Positions 1-6,440 of a DNA stretch of 14,248 nucleotides are shown one piece after another. The notes beneath the pieces are model-generated. The model did not search any database. It saw only the letters and a list, made by a program, of their open reading frames with translations, and was not told the origin of the DNA. Made by a program: the position numbers and the translations under genes. Each line of letters begins with the position of its first letter. The stretch's first letter is position 1. The stretch covers positions 75,459 to 89,706 of the forward strand of contig MU631694.1 of the NCBI GenBank assembly GCA_026770615.1. Direction: 5' to 3'. Source of the DNA: Pavlovales sp. CCMP2436. Its lineage: Eukaryota > Haptophyta > Pavlovophyceae > Pavlovales.

Positions 1-35
<35 letters not shown>

Positions 36-45
36 ATATATATAT
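1..45. repeat. CA/TA dinucleotide microsatellite
   Basis: The window opens in an uninterrupted (CA)n tract of 30 bases that passes into a short TATA tract. It was already under way at the window edge, so its true length is unknown. It borders the 3' side of the minus-strand reading frame described at 65-420 and probably lies in an intron of that gene. Confidence 0.95.
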
Positions 46-64
46 GTGAGTGGCCTGCGTGTAC

Positions 65-420
65 CAGCTCGAGCTCCTTCAGCTTTGCAAGGCGCTCGGC
101 TCTTAGCCGGCTCTTGTCGATTGTGCGCCGGTCCTTGGCCAGCTCGGCCGCCTGGCGGATCTGCCGGTCCTTGCGCACCATCTTGTTGTGTGCATGCGCC
201 TCCGCGCCCTCCCCGCGAAAAAGCTTGCCGCGCGCCTCGGTGAGCAGCGGTAGCAGGGCCGTGCGCAGCGGCTTGAGCCGCGGCTCGCGGTACTCGACAC
301 GCAGCTCACCCGCGCCGTCAACCAGCCGCGCGAGCACCGAGACCGCCGTTGCGAGGTCAGCGTCGCTGATCGTGCTAGCGTCCGCGCCCAGCCCGGGCTC
401 GCTCCCCGGCTCGCCCACCA
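65..420 (-). CDS. 5' exon of an unrecognised gene, partial at the window edge
   Basis: A minus-strand frame starts at ATG 420-418 and has no stop down to the window edge. It reads about 119 residues to position 65. The N-terminus is Gly/Glu/Pro-rich (MVGEPGSEPGLGADAS). A middle part suggests a folded helical domain (LRVEYREPRLKPLRTALLPL). The last ~50 residues are highly charged and probably helical or coiled coil (NKMVRKDRQIRQAAELAKDR, then RLRAERLAKLKEL). Third codon positions are mostly G/C, as in the other genes here. A GT at 64-63 is a plausible splice donor, because beyond it the frame turns into the meaningless CA repeat. I do not recognise the family. The charged segment may be a nuclear or RNA-associated element, but that is a guess. 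The rest of the gene is outside the window. Confidence 0.55.
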
Positions 421-723
421 TCCCCTGACGGTCGCCCCCGTCTACGAGGCTGTCCACCGCGATACTACGGGTTTGTCCGATACATACCGGGCAAGGACTG
501 GGCGCGGACCCGTCGAGAATAAGTCCGGGATTAGTTCATCATCAAGTTGATGATCTCTGTAAACGTAAAAATCGACAGGGGAGCAACTTTTCTCATGTGT
601 CCTGCACACCTGATTCTAGACAAATGACGAGAAAATGGGTCGAAATCCGAATTAGTGGCCAGTCCGGGGGAAATTGTGAAAAAGTCCGGTGGTTATCCTC
701 CGGATCAACTCACGAACCGGACT

Positions 724-802
724 GGGCCCCGAGGAGTTAGTTGCGGATTCGTGAATGGGGCGGCGCCCCATTCACGAATCCGCAATTAAGTCTTCGGGGC
801 CC
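724..802. repeat. Large palindrome (perfect 45-bp core)
   Basis: Positions 741-785 form a perfect palindrome with 22-base arms and one central base (763). The core reads GGGGCG-G-CGCCCC and the outer arms begin TTGCGGATTCG. Beyond the core the arms continue imperfectly: GGGCCCCGAGGAGTTA at 724-739 pairs with most of 786-802. The transcribed RNA would form a hairpin of about 38 bp. It could be a miniature foldback element or the scar of a head-to-head rearrangement. No flanking target duplication is obvious. Confidence 0.85.
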
Positions 803-1068
803 CTTCGGGAACCGTGACTTTCATTCAGCATCCGAGCGCTGAGAATCAGAAATGTTAGTTACCTTTAGTGCATGTCTTCGACCCCAGAGGCACACAAGAG
901 GCACACGAAGTGGGCCCCGACCGTCGAGGAGGGCTCTATTCGACAGCAGCTATCGACACTTAGCGCACAGGGGCGAACACTTTCTATTTCTTCGTCCCGC
1001 CTGGCACAGCTTTTCCCCCTCCCCAGAGCGGAATCGCGCCACTAATTCGAAATTCGACCCAGCATCCT

Positions 1069-1102
1069 GACGACGAAAGGACTCGAGCGGAATAAATTAT
1101 AT
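1069..1102 (+). repeat. Fragment of a dispersed repeat (family A)
   Basis: GGACTCGAGCGG followed by AATAAATTATAT (1079-1102) recurs exactly at 12603-12626. Its left part, GACGACGA...GGACTCGAGCG, also occurs at 7859-7882. The repeat is therefore interspersed, with at least three copies in this window. The downstream flank differs from the 12.6-kb copy, so this is a truncated piece. Confidence 0.8.
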
Positions 1103-1407
1103 GCTTAATATCATATCATCTTTTTTCTCAACCTGCTCCTAGGTATCCTGCGTGGCCGTGAGCCCTGACTCTGAGGCGAAACTTCGGGCCGTTGATTTTA
1201 GTTTTTCTATGCCTATACTGCGGGCTTTACTGTAGTTAGTGCTTGACTTATTCAGAGATATTGTCACAATTTATGCATACTCCTAGCTTGATATACATCG
1301 CACCCCACATCGTCAAAATATGCAAATCGAGCCCGCCCCTCCCTCGCCCCGTGGTGAGCGGCCAGCCCGATGGCGCCAGCAGCAGCGCCGATGACGCCCG
1401 CTTCCCG

Positions 1408-2788
1408 CTAGAGCATCTCCGGGAGAGGTGGCAAATCTAGTTGGGCGCCCGCCAGCTCAGCGTGCAGCCGGCGCGAGGCGGCGAGCAGCTCGCGCAGCTG
1501 GCGCACCGACGGGGGCAGCAGCAGCAGCAGCGCGAACAGACTTACTGTCGCGAGTAGACCTACAGTACCGGGGGCAGGAGCAGGGGCAGGGGGGAGGACT
1601 CGCGTGAATAACAGACCCAACACCTCGGCCTCGCGCGCTCGCCACCCCCGCCCCCCCCCCGGGTCGCCCAACGCGCGGCGCACCTGCGCCCCGCACGTGC
1701 CCCGCGCCGCTGCCTCTGGCTCCCTCCTCGGTCGCGAGCTTTGGCGGCTTGAGCAGCTTGGGCTCGCGGCAGCCGTTGCGCATGACAGTTCGTAGGGCGT
1801 CCGATCGGTCCTCGTAGTTCTGGGGGTCGGAGGTATCACACGGCGCGCACGGCACGAAATAACCGTTTTGGTCGACACACTCGTAGCTCTGCTCGCCATC
1901 GCCGGGCTCGGAGGGGCGCGTCTTCCTGCAGCAGATGAACTGCGTATAAAAGCGGCGCGACACAGATCCCGGGATCTCCCCCTGGCAGACGCCGTTCATG
2001 GCCTCCTGGATGCAAGAGCCAGTGATCTCGCCCGAATGAACTGCCTGCTCCTGCTTCCGTTTCACCTCCTCGCGCTCTTTTTTAAGCCGCTCCTGCTCCT
2101 GCCTGGAGATGCACCCCTCTCGCAGGATGGCGCCGATCGCCTCACTGTGTTGGCCAGAGTTGAGAGACGGCCCTTTGCCCACGCGGCAGTGGCTGTACCT
2201 GCCTGAGACGTCCACACACGCGCTGCCCTGCACCTCGCCTTCGGCCGCGTAGCAGTTCCACACGAGCGCGTCTTTACGCGCCACCACGTCCGCGCCCGGC
2301 AGTACTGATAGGCAGTACTGATCAATACGCGATTGCAAACAGCCGCCGCGCCCCTTGCCGCACGCGCAGCACTTTGCTTCGGGCCCTGGCTCGGTCATGT
2401 CGGTGGAAGCCTTTGTCTCGAAGCCAGGCGCAAAGTAGGCCCCGCTGCACCAGCCGTCCGCTGCATAGTCGGCGCAGCTGCGCCCCTCCGCGTCGGCCCA
2501 GACCACGTCGTCGACGCAGCCGGCCGGCGGCAGCGTGCCGCTCACCGCGGGAGTCCTGACCGCGGCGCTGCCCCACGGCCGCGCGCCGTCTGTCGCGGGA
2601 GTCCCGACGGCGCTGCCCCACGGCCGCGCCCTGCCCGCAGCGGGATGAGCTTGGGATGTGGCGTGCGCGGGGAAGGCGAGCGGCGGCCCGGGCGCCGGAG
2701 CGTCCGTGGGCTCGCCCCGCCGCCCTGCCGTAGTGGACGCGCAAATGCCAAGCAGCAGCGCGCGGTTCGGGTTCATGTTCAGCCGCAT
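1408..2788 (-). CDS. Cys-rich secreted or single-pass membrane protein, two exons
   Basis: Exon 1 runs from ATG 2788 to 1684. A 124-nt intron (1683-1560) has a GTGCGC donor and a pyrimidine-rich tract ending in TAG. Exon 2 (1559-1408) ends in TAG. The joined protein is 418 residues. The start MRLNMNPNRALLLGICAST is a weak signal peptide; Met-5 is an alternative start. Residues 53-82 are a Pro-rich stretch with a repeated RPWGSA motif. Residues 91-144 form a compact Cys module (CVDDVVWADAEGRSC...DGWCSG...CCACGKG) of a type common in extracellular proteins of algae. Further Cys pairs occur at about 150-201, 259-288 and 304-340, with a charged helix (RQEQERLKKEREEVKRKQEQ) at 229-248. Exon 2 supplies a hydrophobic helix (LLATVSLFALLLLLP) and a short basic tail, giving a type I membrane topology. 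Without splicing, exon 1 would read into low-complexity sequence. The splice sites are inferred; the function is unknown. Confidence 0.65.
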
Positions 2789-3073
2789 TTTGGACTCCGC
2801 GGTTTTCAGTTTTCGTTTGGATCTGAAATCCGCCGATTTTTAAGAGGGCGGGATTGCGGTTCCTTCCGCCCCCGACCAGGACCCCGACCCCCGCGCCTCC
2901 CCCCCCCAACCCCCACAGCCGCGGCAGACGGGTCGAAACTGCCAGTTGTGGGCTCGGGCAATATTTTACAGCCACAGCCGCAAGTCAACAGACGCAACAC
3001 CCACTATTTTTGTAAAAAAAAACTTTAATTCTTGCGTCTTCTGACGAGCCCGAACCCACGTGCCGAAGCAGCC
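2789..3073. promoter_or_regulatory. Shared upstream region between divergent starts
   Basis: The start codon of the minus-strand Cys-rich gene (2788) and the first truncated uL24 start (3074, plus strand) face away from each other across 285 bp. Most of this DNA is the first copy of the uL24 upstream module. If the Cys-rich gene uses this DNA as its promoter, it may have taken over a duplicated uL24 promoter. No TATA box or other core element can be assigned with confidence. Confidence 0.4.
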
Positions 3074-3119
3074 ATGATTGCTACGCGCGTGCTGTTGCTC
3101 GTGCTTGCGGTTTGAAGCG
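2826..3119 (+). repeat. uL24 upstream module, copy A
   Basis: This is the first of three tandem copies of the uL24 5' region. Landmarks shared with copies B and C, in order, are: GCCGATTTTTAA (B; diverged in C), GGGCGGGATTGCGGTTCC (A and B), CCGCCCCCGACC, GCGGCAGACGGGTCGAAAC, GGGCTCGGG, CAGCCGCAAGTCAAC, a T/A-rich tract, GAGCCCG, and GCAGCCATGATTGC over the start codon. It ends just after the first 11 codons with a TTTGAAGCGGC junction that is also seen after copy B. Confidence 0.85.
3074..3115 (+). pseudogene. Truncated uL24 start, copy A
   Basis: The frame reads MIATRVLLLVLAV then TGA, so the first 11 codons match the start of the intact gene at 4960. The homology stops after GTGCTT, before the rest of the signal peptide. 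It cannot encode a ribosomal protein. If transcribed, it would give a 13-residue hydrophobic peptide. Confidence 0.8.
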
Positions 3120-3384
3120 GCTTGGGAATAAAATCAGCCGATTTTTAATAGGGCGGGATTGCGGTTCCGCCCCCGACCCCCGCGCCTTGCGGTGGGCCTT
3201 CCTTTCCTCTTACTGGGCAGGGTTACAACCCCAACCCCTGCGGCCGCGGCAGACGGGTCGAAACCACCAGTCGAGGGCTCGGGCTATTTTCTCAGCCGAC
3301 CACAGCCGCAAATCAACAGACGCAACACCCACTATTTTTCAAAAAAAGGTTGACTCTTGCTTCTTCTGACGAGCCCGTCCCCGC

Positions 3385-3393
3385 GTGCCAGAG
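3385..3393 (+). repeat. Target-site duplication, left (GTGCCAGAG)
   Basis: Nine bases directly left of the element are identical to the nine directly right of it (4491-4499). The equivalent sites in copies A and C read GTGCCGAAG and TTGACAGAG before CAGCCATG. This confirms that the sequence belonged to the target module before insertion. Confidence 0.92.
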
Positions 3394-3722
3394 AGATCAA
3401 GTGTCACCACGGATCCACCTGAAGGCGCTGCGGATCCGACCCGAATTCAGATCCAAACTAAATACCGATTCGTGGATCCGTCAAAAAACAGATCCAAAAT
3501 TTACAGATCCGCTAAAAAATAGATCCAAAATAAGGCATCTACGGATCCGACACAAAAACAGATCCAACAGGAAGCTTTGTTCTGGATCCGCCAAAAAACA
3601 GATCCAAAATAAGGCATCCACGGATCCGACACAAAAGTAGATCAAGCGGTGAGCTTCCTGCGGATCCGACCACAAACAGATCCAACAGTAAGATTTCCAC
3701 GGATACGACATAAAACCAGGTC
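3394..3722 (+). repeat. Left TIR of the Mutator-like element, internally repetitive
   Basis: This arm pairs with 4154-4490 over its whole length with scattered differences. It is a tandem array of units of about 45-50 bp in which CGGATCCGACACAAAAACAG and ATCCAA are the recurring pieces. Alternate units carry GGATCCGCCAAAAAACAG instead, then an AATAAGGCATC-type spacer. BamHI hexamers (GGATCC) recur throughout. Confidence 0.9.
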
Positions 3723-3944
3723 CAAACCTAGCATCAGTCAGCAGATTCCGGCCTGAAAAATAGATCTAAACGGAGCGTCCACGGATCCGTCGAAAATAGA
3801 GCTGTGCACAGAGTAAGATCCAAAAGGTGCATAGCGGATCCAGGTCCGGTAAAGTCCGGGTCTGCCACAGCGGGCTCCCGTACAGTACGCGGGGCTCGCG
3901 CCATCGTGGTTTCGGCTCGAACGGAGCGAGAGCGCCATGCCAAC

Positions 3945-4105
3945 GCGCTGCGCTAGCAGCCGGTGCGGCCGCGGCCGCCGCAGCTGCCGCCGCCGCCGCA
4001 GGTGCCGCCGCCGCAGTCGCCGTCGCAGCAGCCGCTGCCGTCGCAGCCGCGGCCGCCGCCGCCGCCGCCGCAGCCGCCGCAACCACCTCAGCCGCCGCAG
4101 CCCAC
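3945..4105. repeat. GCC/GCA low-complexity core of the transposon
   Basis: This stretch consists almost wholly of GCC, GCA, GTC and GCT triplets and reads as poly-alanine on the plus strand or poly-(Arg/Ser) in a shifted frame. It lies between the two long TIRs and shows no gene structure. Confidence 0.8.
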
Positions 4106-4153
4106 GTCAATCGGGCCCACGACTTCCACCTGAACGTGGCCCACATCAGTGCT

Positions 4154-4490
4154 GACCTGTTTTTGTGTCGGATCCGTGGAAAGCTTATGTATGGATCTGT
4201 TTGTGGTCGGATCCGCAGGAAGCTCACTGTTTGGATCTGTTTTTGTGTCGGATCCGTGGATACCGTATTTTGGATCTGTTTTTTGGTGGATCCAGAAAAA
4301 AGCTTACTACTGGATCTGTTTTTGTGTCGGATCCGTAGATGTCTTATTTTGGATCTGTTTTTTAGCGGATCTGAAAATAGCTTATTTTGGATCTGGTTTT
4401 TTCACGGATCCACGAATTGGTTTTATTTTGAATCTGAATTCGTGTCGGATCCGCAGCGCCTTCAGGTGGATCCGTTGTGACATTTGATCT
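4154..4490 (-). repeat. Right TIR of the Mutator-like element
   Basis: This is the inverted partner of 3394-3722. Reading inward from 4490, the sequence follows the left arm through the same series of alternating units to GACACAAAAACAGGTC at 4154. The copies differ by substitutions and a few small gaps, so the element is not brand new. Confidence 0.9.
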
Positions 4491-4499
4491 GTGCCAGAG
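4491..4499 (+). repeat. Target-site duplication, right (GTGCCAGAG)
   Basis: It is identical to 3385-3393 and followed at once by CAGCCATGATTGCTACGC, the uL24 start context of copy B. Removing one duplication and the element rebuilds a module colinear with copies A and C. Confidence 0.92.
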
Positions 4500-4504
4500 C
4501 AGCC

Positions 4505-4546
4505 ATGATTGCTACGCGCATGCTGTTGCTCGTGCTTGCATTTTGA
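4505..4546 (+). pseudogene. Truncated uL24 start, copy B
   Basis: The frame reads MIATRMLLLVLAF then TGA. It matches the intact start apart from Val-6 to Met, and ends at the same point as copy A. The nearest upstream DNA is now the right end of the transposon. Confidence 0.8.
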
Positions 4547-4562
4547 CTTTGAAGCGGCGGCT

Positions 4563-4959
4563 CAGCTGAATTTTAAGTAGGACTGTGCCCTTGGTGAGCG
4601 GCGAGAACGCTACACGCACCGACGCGACCACTCGCTCGCAGTTCGCCTGTGTGGGCACGCGCTCCGCCCCCGACCCCCGCGTCTTGCGGTGGGACCTTCC
4701 TTTCCTCTTCCTGTTATTGTTAATAGTAACCCTTTTACTGGGTTAGGGTTACACACTCAACCTCCGCGGCTACGGCAGACGGCTCGAAGACCGCAGTTGA
4801 GGGCTCGGGTAACCTTCACCCGGCCGCAGCCGCAAGTCAACACCCGCATTACACCCGACCAAAATCCGACTTGCTTTTTTAAAAACTTTCAAAATAAAAC
4901 TGCTCGCCTCTTCTCGACGCACTTTTAAAACTGCGAGCCCGTGCCTTGACAGAGCAGCC
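4563..4959 (+). promoter_or_regulatory. uL24 upstream module, copy C (promoter and 5' leader of the intact gene)
   Basis: This is the third copy of the module and the one in front of the complete gene. Unlike A and B it carries about 80 extra bases (roughly 4590-4660) before CTCCGCCCCCGACCCC, and a TGTTATTGTTAATAGTAACC segment near 4712. The last 100 bases contain T/A-rich tracts (CTTTTTTAAAAACTTTC and ACTTTTAAAACTG). They may hold core promoter or leader elements, but none can be named securely. Confidence 0.6.
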
Positions 4960-5364
4960 ATGATTGCCACGCGAGTGCTGTTGCTCGTGCTTTTGGCTCT
5001 GGTGTCGGGCGCCTCGGCGTTCGCACCTGCGCGCGCGGGCATGTACACGGCCGGCGCGCGGTCCTCCGCCGTTTCGATGAAGTTCTCCTCCGTCAAGACG
5101 GGCGTGACGGTGAAGGTGATCGCGGGTGACGACAAGGGGAAGGTCGGCAAGGTGCTGAGCGTCGATCGCAGCGATACGAAGAAGAAGACCAAGACCAACT
5201 TCGGCCCGTTCGTCGTGGTCGAGGGCATGAACATGATCACCAAGCACATCAAGCCGCGCGCGCGCGGCGAGACGGGCAAGCGCATCCAGAAGGAGGCGCG
5301 CATCCACATCTCCAACGTCGTGGCTGTCGTCTCCGACGCTGCGCCCATCGCGGCCTCCGAATAG
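4960..5364 (+). CDS. rpl24: Plastid-targeted 50S ribosomal protein uL24
   Basis: This 134-residue protein is a component of the plastid large ribosomal subunit, where uL24 helps start 50S assembly by binding 23S rRNA. Residues 1-20 (MIATRVLLLVLLALVSGASA) are a signal peptide. FAPARAG follows, the Phe-led motif of red-lineage bipartite presequences, and then a Ser/Arg/Ala-rich transit segment to about residue 40. The KOW motif is at about 46-70 (VKTGVTVKVIAGDDKGKVGK). Conserved downstream blocks are VVVEGMNMITKHIKP (86-100) and a Lys-Glu-rich turn into ARIHISNV (113-120). The ATG context matches the two truncated upstream copies. The frame has no intron and ends in TAG. The only oddity is the locus: two truncated 5' copies precede it. 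I am confident of the family; the plastid location is inferred from the presequence. Confidence 0.95.
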   Translation: MIATRVLLLVLLALVSGASAFAPARAGMYTAGARSSAVSMKFSSVKTGVTVKVIAGDDKGKVGKVLSVDRSDTKKKTKTNFGPFVVVEGMNMITKHIKPRARGETGKRIQKEARIHISNVVAVVSDAAPIAASE

Positions 5365-5945
5365 GCGGAGCTGCTCGCTCCCGGGCGAGCTGGGACTGCG
5401 GTGTGCGTACGTGGGTGGCAGCACGAGCGCGAGGCGATCGCCTTCTTCCGATATTCCGACTGTTCGAGTTTGGTGGCGTGCCGACTACACGCAAATTCTT
5501 GTGCGCGGGCCTAGCTCTGAGGCGCTCGGGCCGCATGTTGCGCAGCGATTGCATTGCCGAGGCCACGCTCCGTGACGCGGCTGATTGATCTGCGATCTGC
5601 GGGCTGCGCCCCCCTGCGCAAGGCAGGTGGGCGTCCAGCGACGAGCACGCCTCGACGCGCAGCTATCGAGGTGCACTTGGTGGAGCGGTGGAGTTCTGTA
5701 TAGACCGCGGTCAGGCTGGCCGCGGTTAGGCTGACCGCGGTTATGCTGGCCGCTGGTGTACGCCACACGTTGGCCACGTGCAGCTCGCAGAGCGCCATTC
5801 AAAGCTTGTCGACCATCGAACATCGGAGCTAAGGAACGGGCTTCCAACTTCGCTGCTCTCAACTGACAACCGACTTACGGGACTCGGTCATAAGTTGTTC
5901 TGTGTAAAGTCTGTATCGAAGTAGCATTATCGGACTGAAGGTATT
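5365..5945. other. Intergenic region downstream of uL24
   Basis: About 580 bp without a credible gene. Frames on both strands are low-complexity or cross the short tandem repeat at 5705-5756. The first part must contain the uL24 3' UTR, but no polyadenylation signal can be picked with confidence. A repeat-family terminus begins at 5946. Confidence 0.5.
5705..5756 (+). repeat. 15-bp tandem repeat, about 3.4 copies
   Basis: The unit CCGCGGTYAGGCTGG is repeated at 5705, 5720 and 5735 with single-base changes; a partial fourth unit starts at 5750. It is a small minisatellite with no evident gene function. Confidence 0.85.
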
Positions 5946-5966
5946 AGCGGCTCAGCATGGTTCAAC
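5946..5966 (+). repeat. Solo terminus of the AGCGGCTCAGCATGG element family
   Basis: Twenty-one bases (AGCGGCTCAGCATGGTTCAA plus C) match the terminal inverted repeat of the element at 10881-12221. The match ends before the ACAGGTG part. It follows a TA-rich ATTAT context like the other copies. No inverted partner is seen nearby. Confidence 0.75.
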
Positions 5967-6012
5967 GATTAGTGTTCGGCTGACCCCAGGCTAAAAGGGG
6001 GAAGGCCTGCAG

Positions 6013-6323
6013 TAAACGTTTTCCTTCTAACGATGGGCTGGAAGCCAGCGCACCACACTTGGACCATCCCATGGGGTGCATGAGGGGAGCCCATAGCCGG
6101 AATTGTAAAGCAATCCGAGCACCCCTTGACCATGAAACACGTACGACGGTCGTCGCCGACGAACACGACAACTGGTTTCACGACGACGACGCCTTGTCGA
6201 CGACGGCCCAAAAATTGCCCGACAAGTTTACAATTCCGGCTATGGCCTTGCCATGAGCACCCACGGGGTTGTTTCAAGCGTCAGCGTCCCACGACTTGGC
6301 CAGGCTTCGAAGGAAAACGTTTA
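6013..6323. mobile_element. Foldback / MITE-like element
   Basis: Two long imperfect inverted arms flank a centre of about 117 bp. Inner arms: CCATAGCCGGAATTGTAAA at 6091-6109 and its exact complement at 6227-6245. Outer arms: TAAACGTTTTCCTTC at 6013-6027 and its exact complement at 6309-6323. The sequence between inner and outer arms is partly alignable. The centre is rich in ACGACG. No transposase is encoded; frames here are by-products of the inverted repeat. Confidence 0.75.
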
Positions 6324-6440
6324 GCATCGAGCGTTCTGCAAGTTACCAATTTTCAAATTTACATACTACCAACTTTAAAATGTACGGCACGCCAATCGAT
6401 AGCAGTCCGCTATTGGACATCGCTCCTGCTCTTTTGCATC

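Larger units (their letters stand above)
421..1407. other. Intergenic region with little recognisable content
   Basis: No convincing coding frame is visible on either strand over almost 1 kb. The listed contents are the 45-bp palindrome at 741-785 and a dispersed-repeat fragment at 1069-1102. The motif AGTCCGG recurs at about 530, 660 and 684 in slightly different contexts, which suggests an old repeat. The stretch from 1103 to about 1320 is AT-richer with no motif I can name. Confidence 0.5.
3394..4490. mobile_element. Non-autonomous Mutator-like DNA transposon, 1,097 bp
   Basis: The element is bounded by terminal inverted repeats of about 330 bp and a perfect 9-bp target duplication. Both ends begin AGATCAARTGTCAC, then ACGGATCC, then ACCTGAAGGCGCTGCGGATC. 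Long TIRs with 9-11-bp duplications are the known signature of Mutator-like elements; hAT elements, with 8-bp duplications, have short TIRs. No transposase frame exists inside, so it depends on a partner elsewhere. The interior (3723-4153) carries degenerate repeats of the arm type and a (GCC/GCA)n core. Reading frames across the arms give periodic peptides and are artefacts of the repeats. It sits in copy B of the uL24 upstream module, in the 5' leader 12 bases before the truncated ATG. Confidence 0.88.
3130..4556 (+). repeat. uL24 upstream module, copy B, interrupted by a transposon
   Basis: The second tandem copy covers 3130-3393 and resumes at 4500-4556. With the intervening element and one target duplication removed, it is a continuous module of about 325 bp. 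It is the copy closest to copy A (GCCGATTTTTAA, GGGCGGGATTGCGGTTCC, CAACACCCACTATTTTT) and shares GCGGTGGG(A)CCTTCCTTTCCTCTT with copy C. Its end carries the same TTTGAAGCGGC junction as copy A, so A and B were copied as one defined unit. Confidence 0.85.

Noticed and set aside
2333..3028. Plus-strand 231-codon frame opposite the Cys-rich gene
   Set aside because: It is the Arg/Ala/Pro-rich antisense shadow of a GC-rich exon that runs on into the uL24 upstream module.
3394..3722. CRISPR-like array (regular repeats with spacers)
   Set aside because: Spacers are themselves related, the array is mirrored in inverted orientation at the other end, and a 9-bp duplication flanks the whole; this is a transposon arm in a eukaryotic genome.
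3827..4487. Long plus-strand frames of 217 and 112 codons across the transposon
   Set aside because: They consist of poly-alanine from the GCC core and of periodic peptides (Ile-Cys-Phe-Cys-Val-Gly-Ser type) produced by the tandem units of the TIR; they are by-products of repeats.
4738..4755. Telomere-like motif (GGGTTAGGGTTA) upstream of uL24
   Set aside because: Only about two units, lying inside the duplicated promoter module whose other copies read differently; not a telomere.
5969..6277. Minus-strand 102-codon frame in the foldback element
   Set aside because: It lies wholly within the inverted-repeat structure, lacks codon bias and encodes nothing recognisable.
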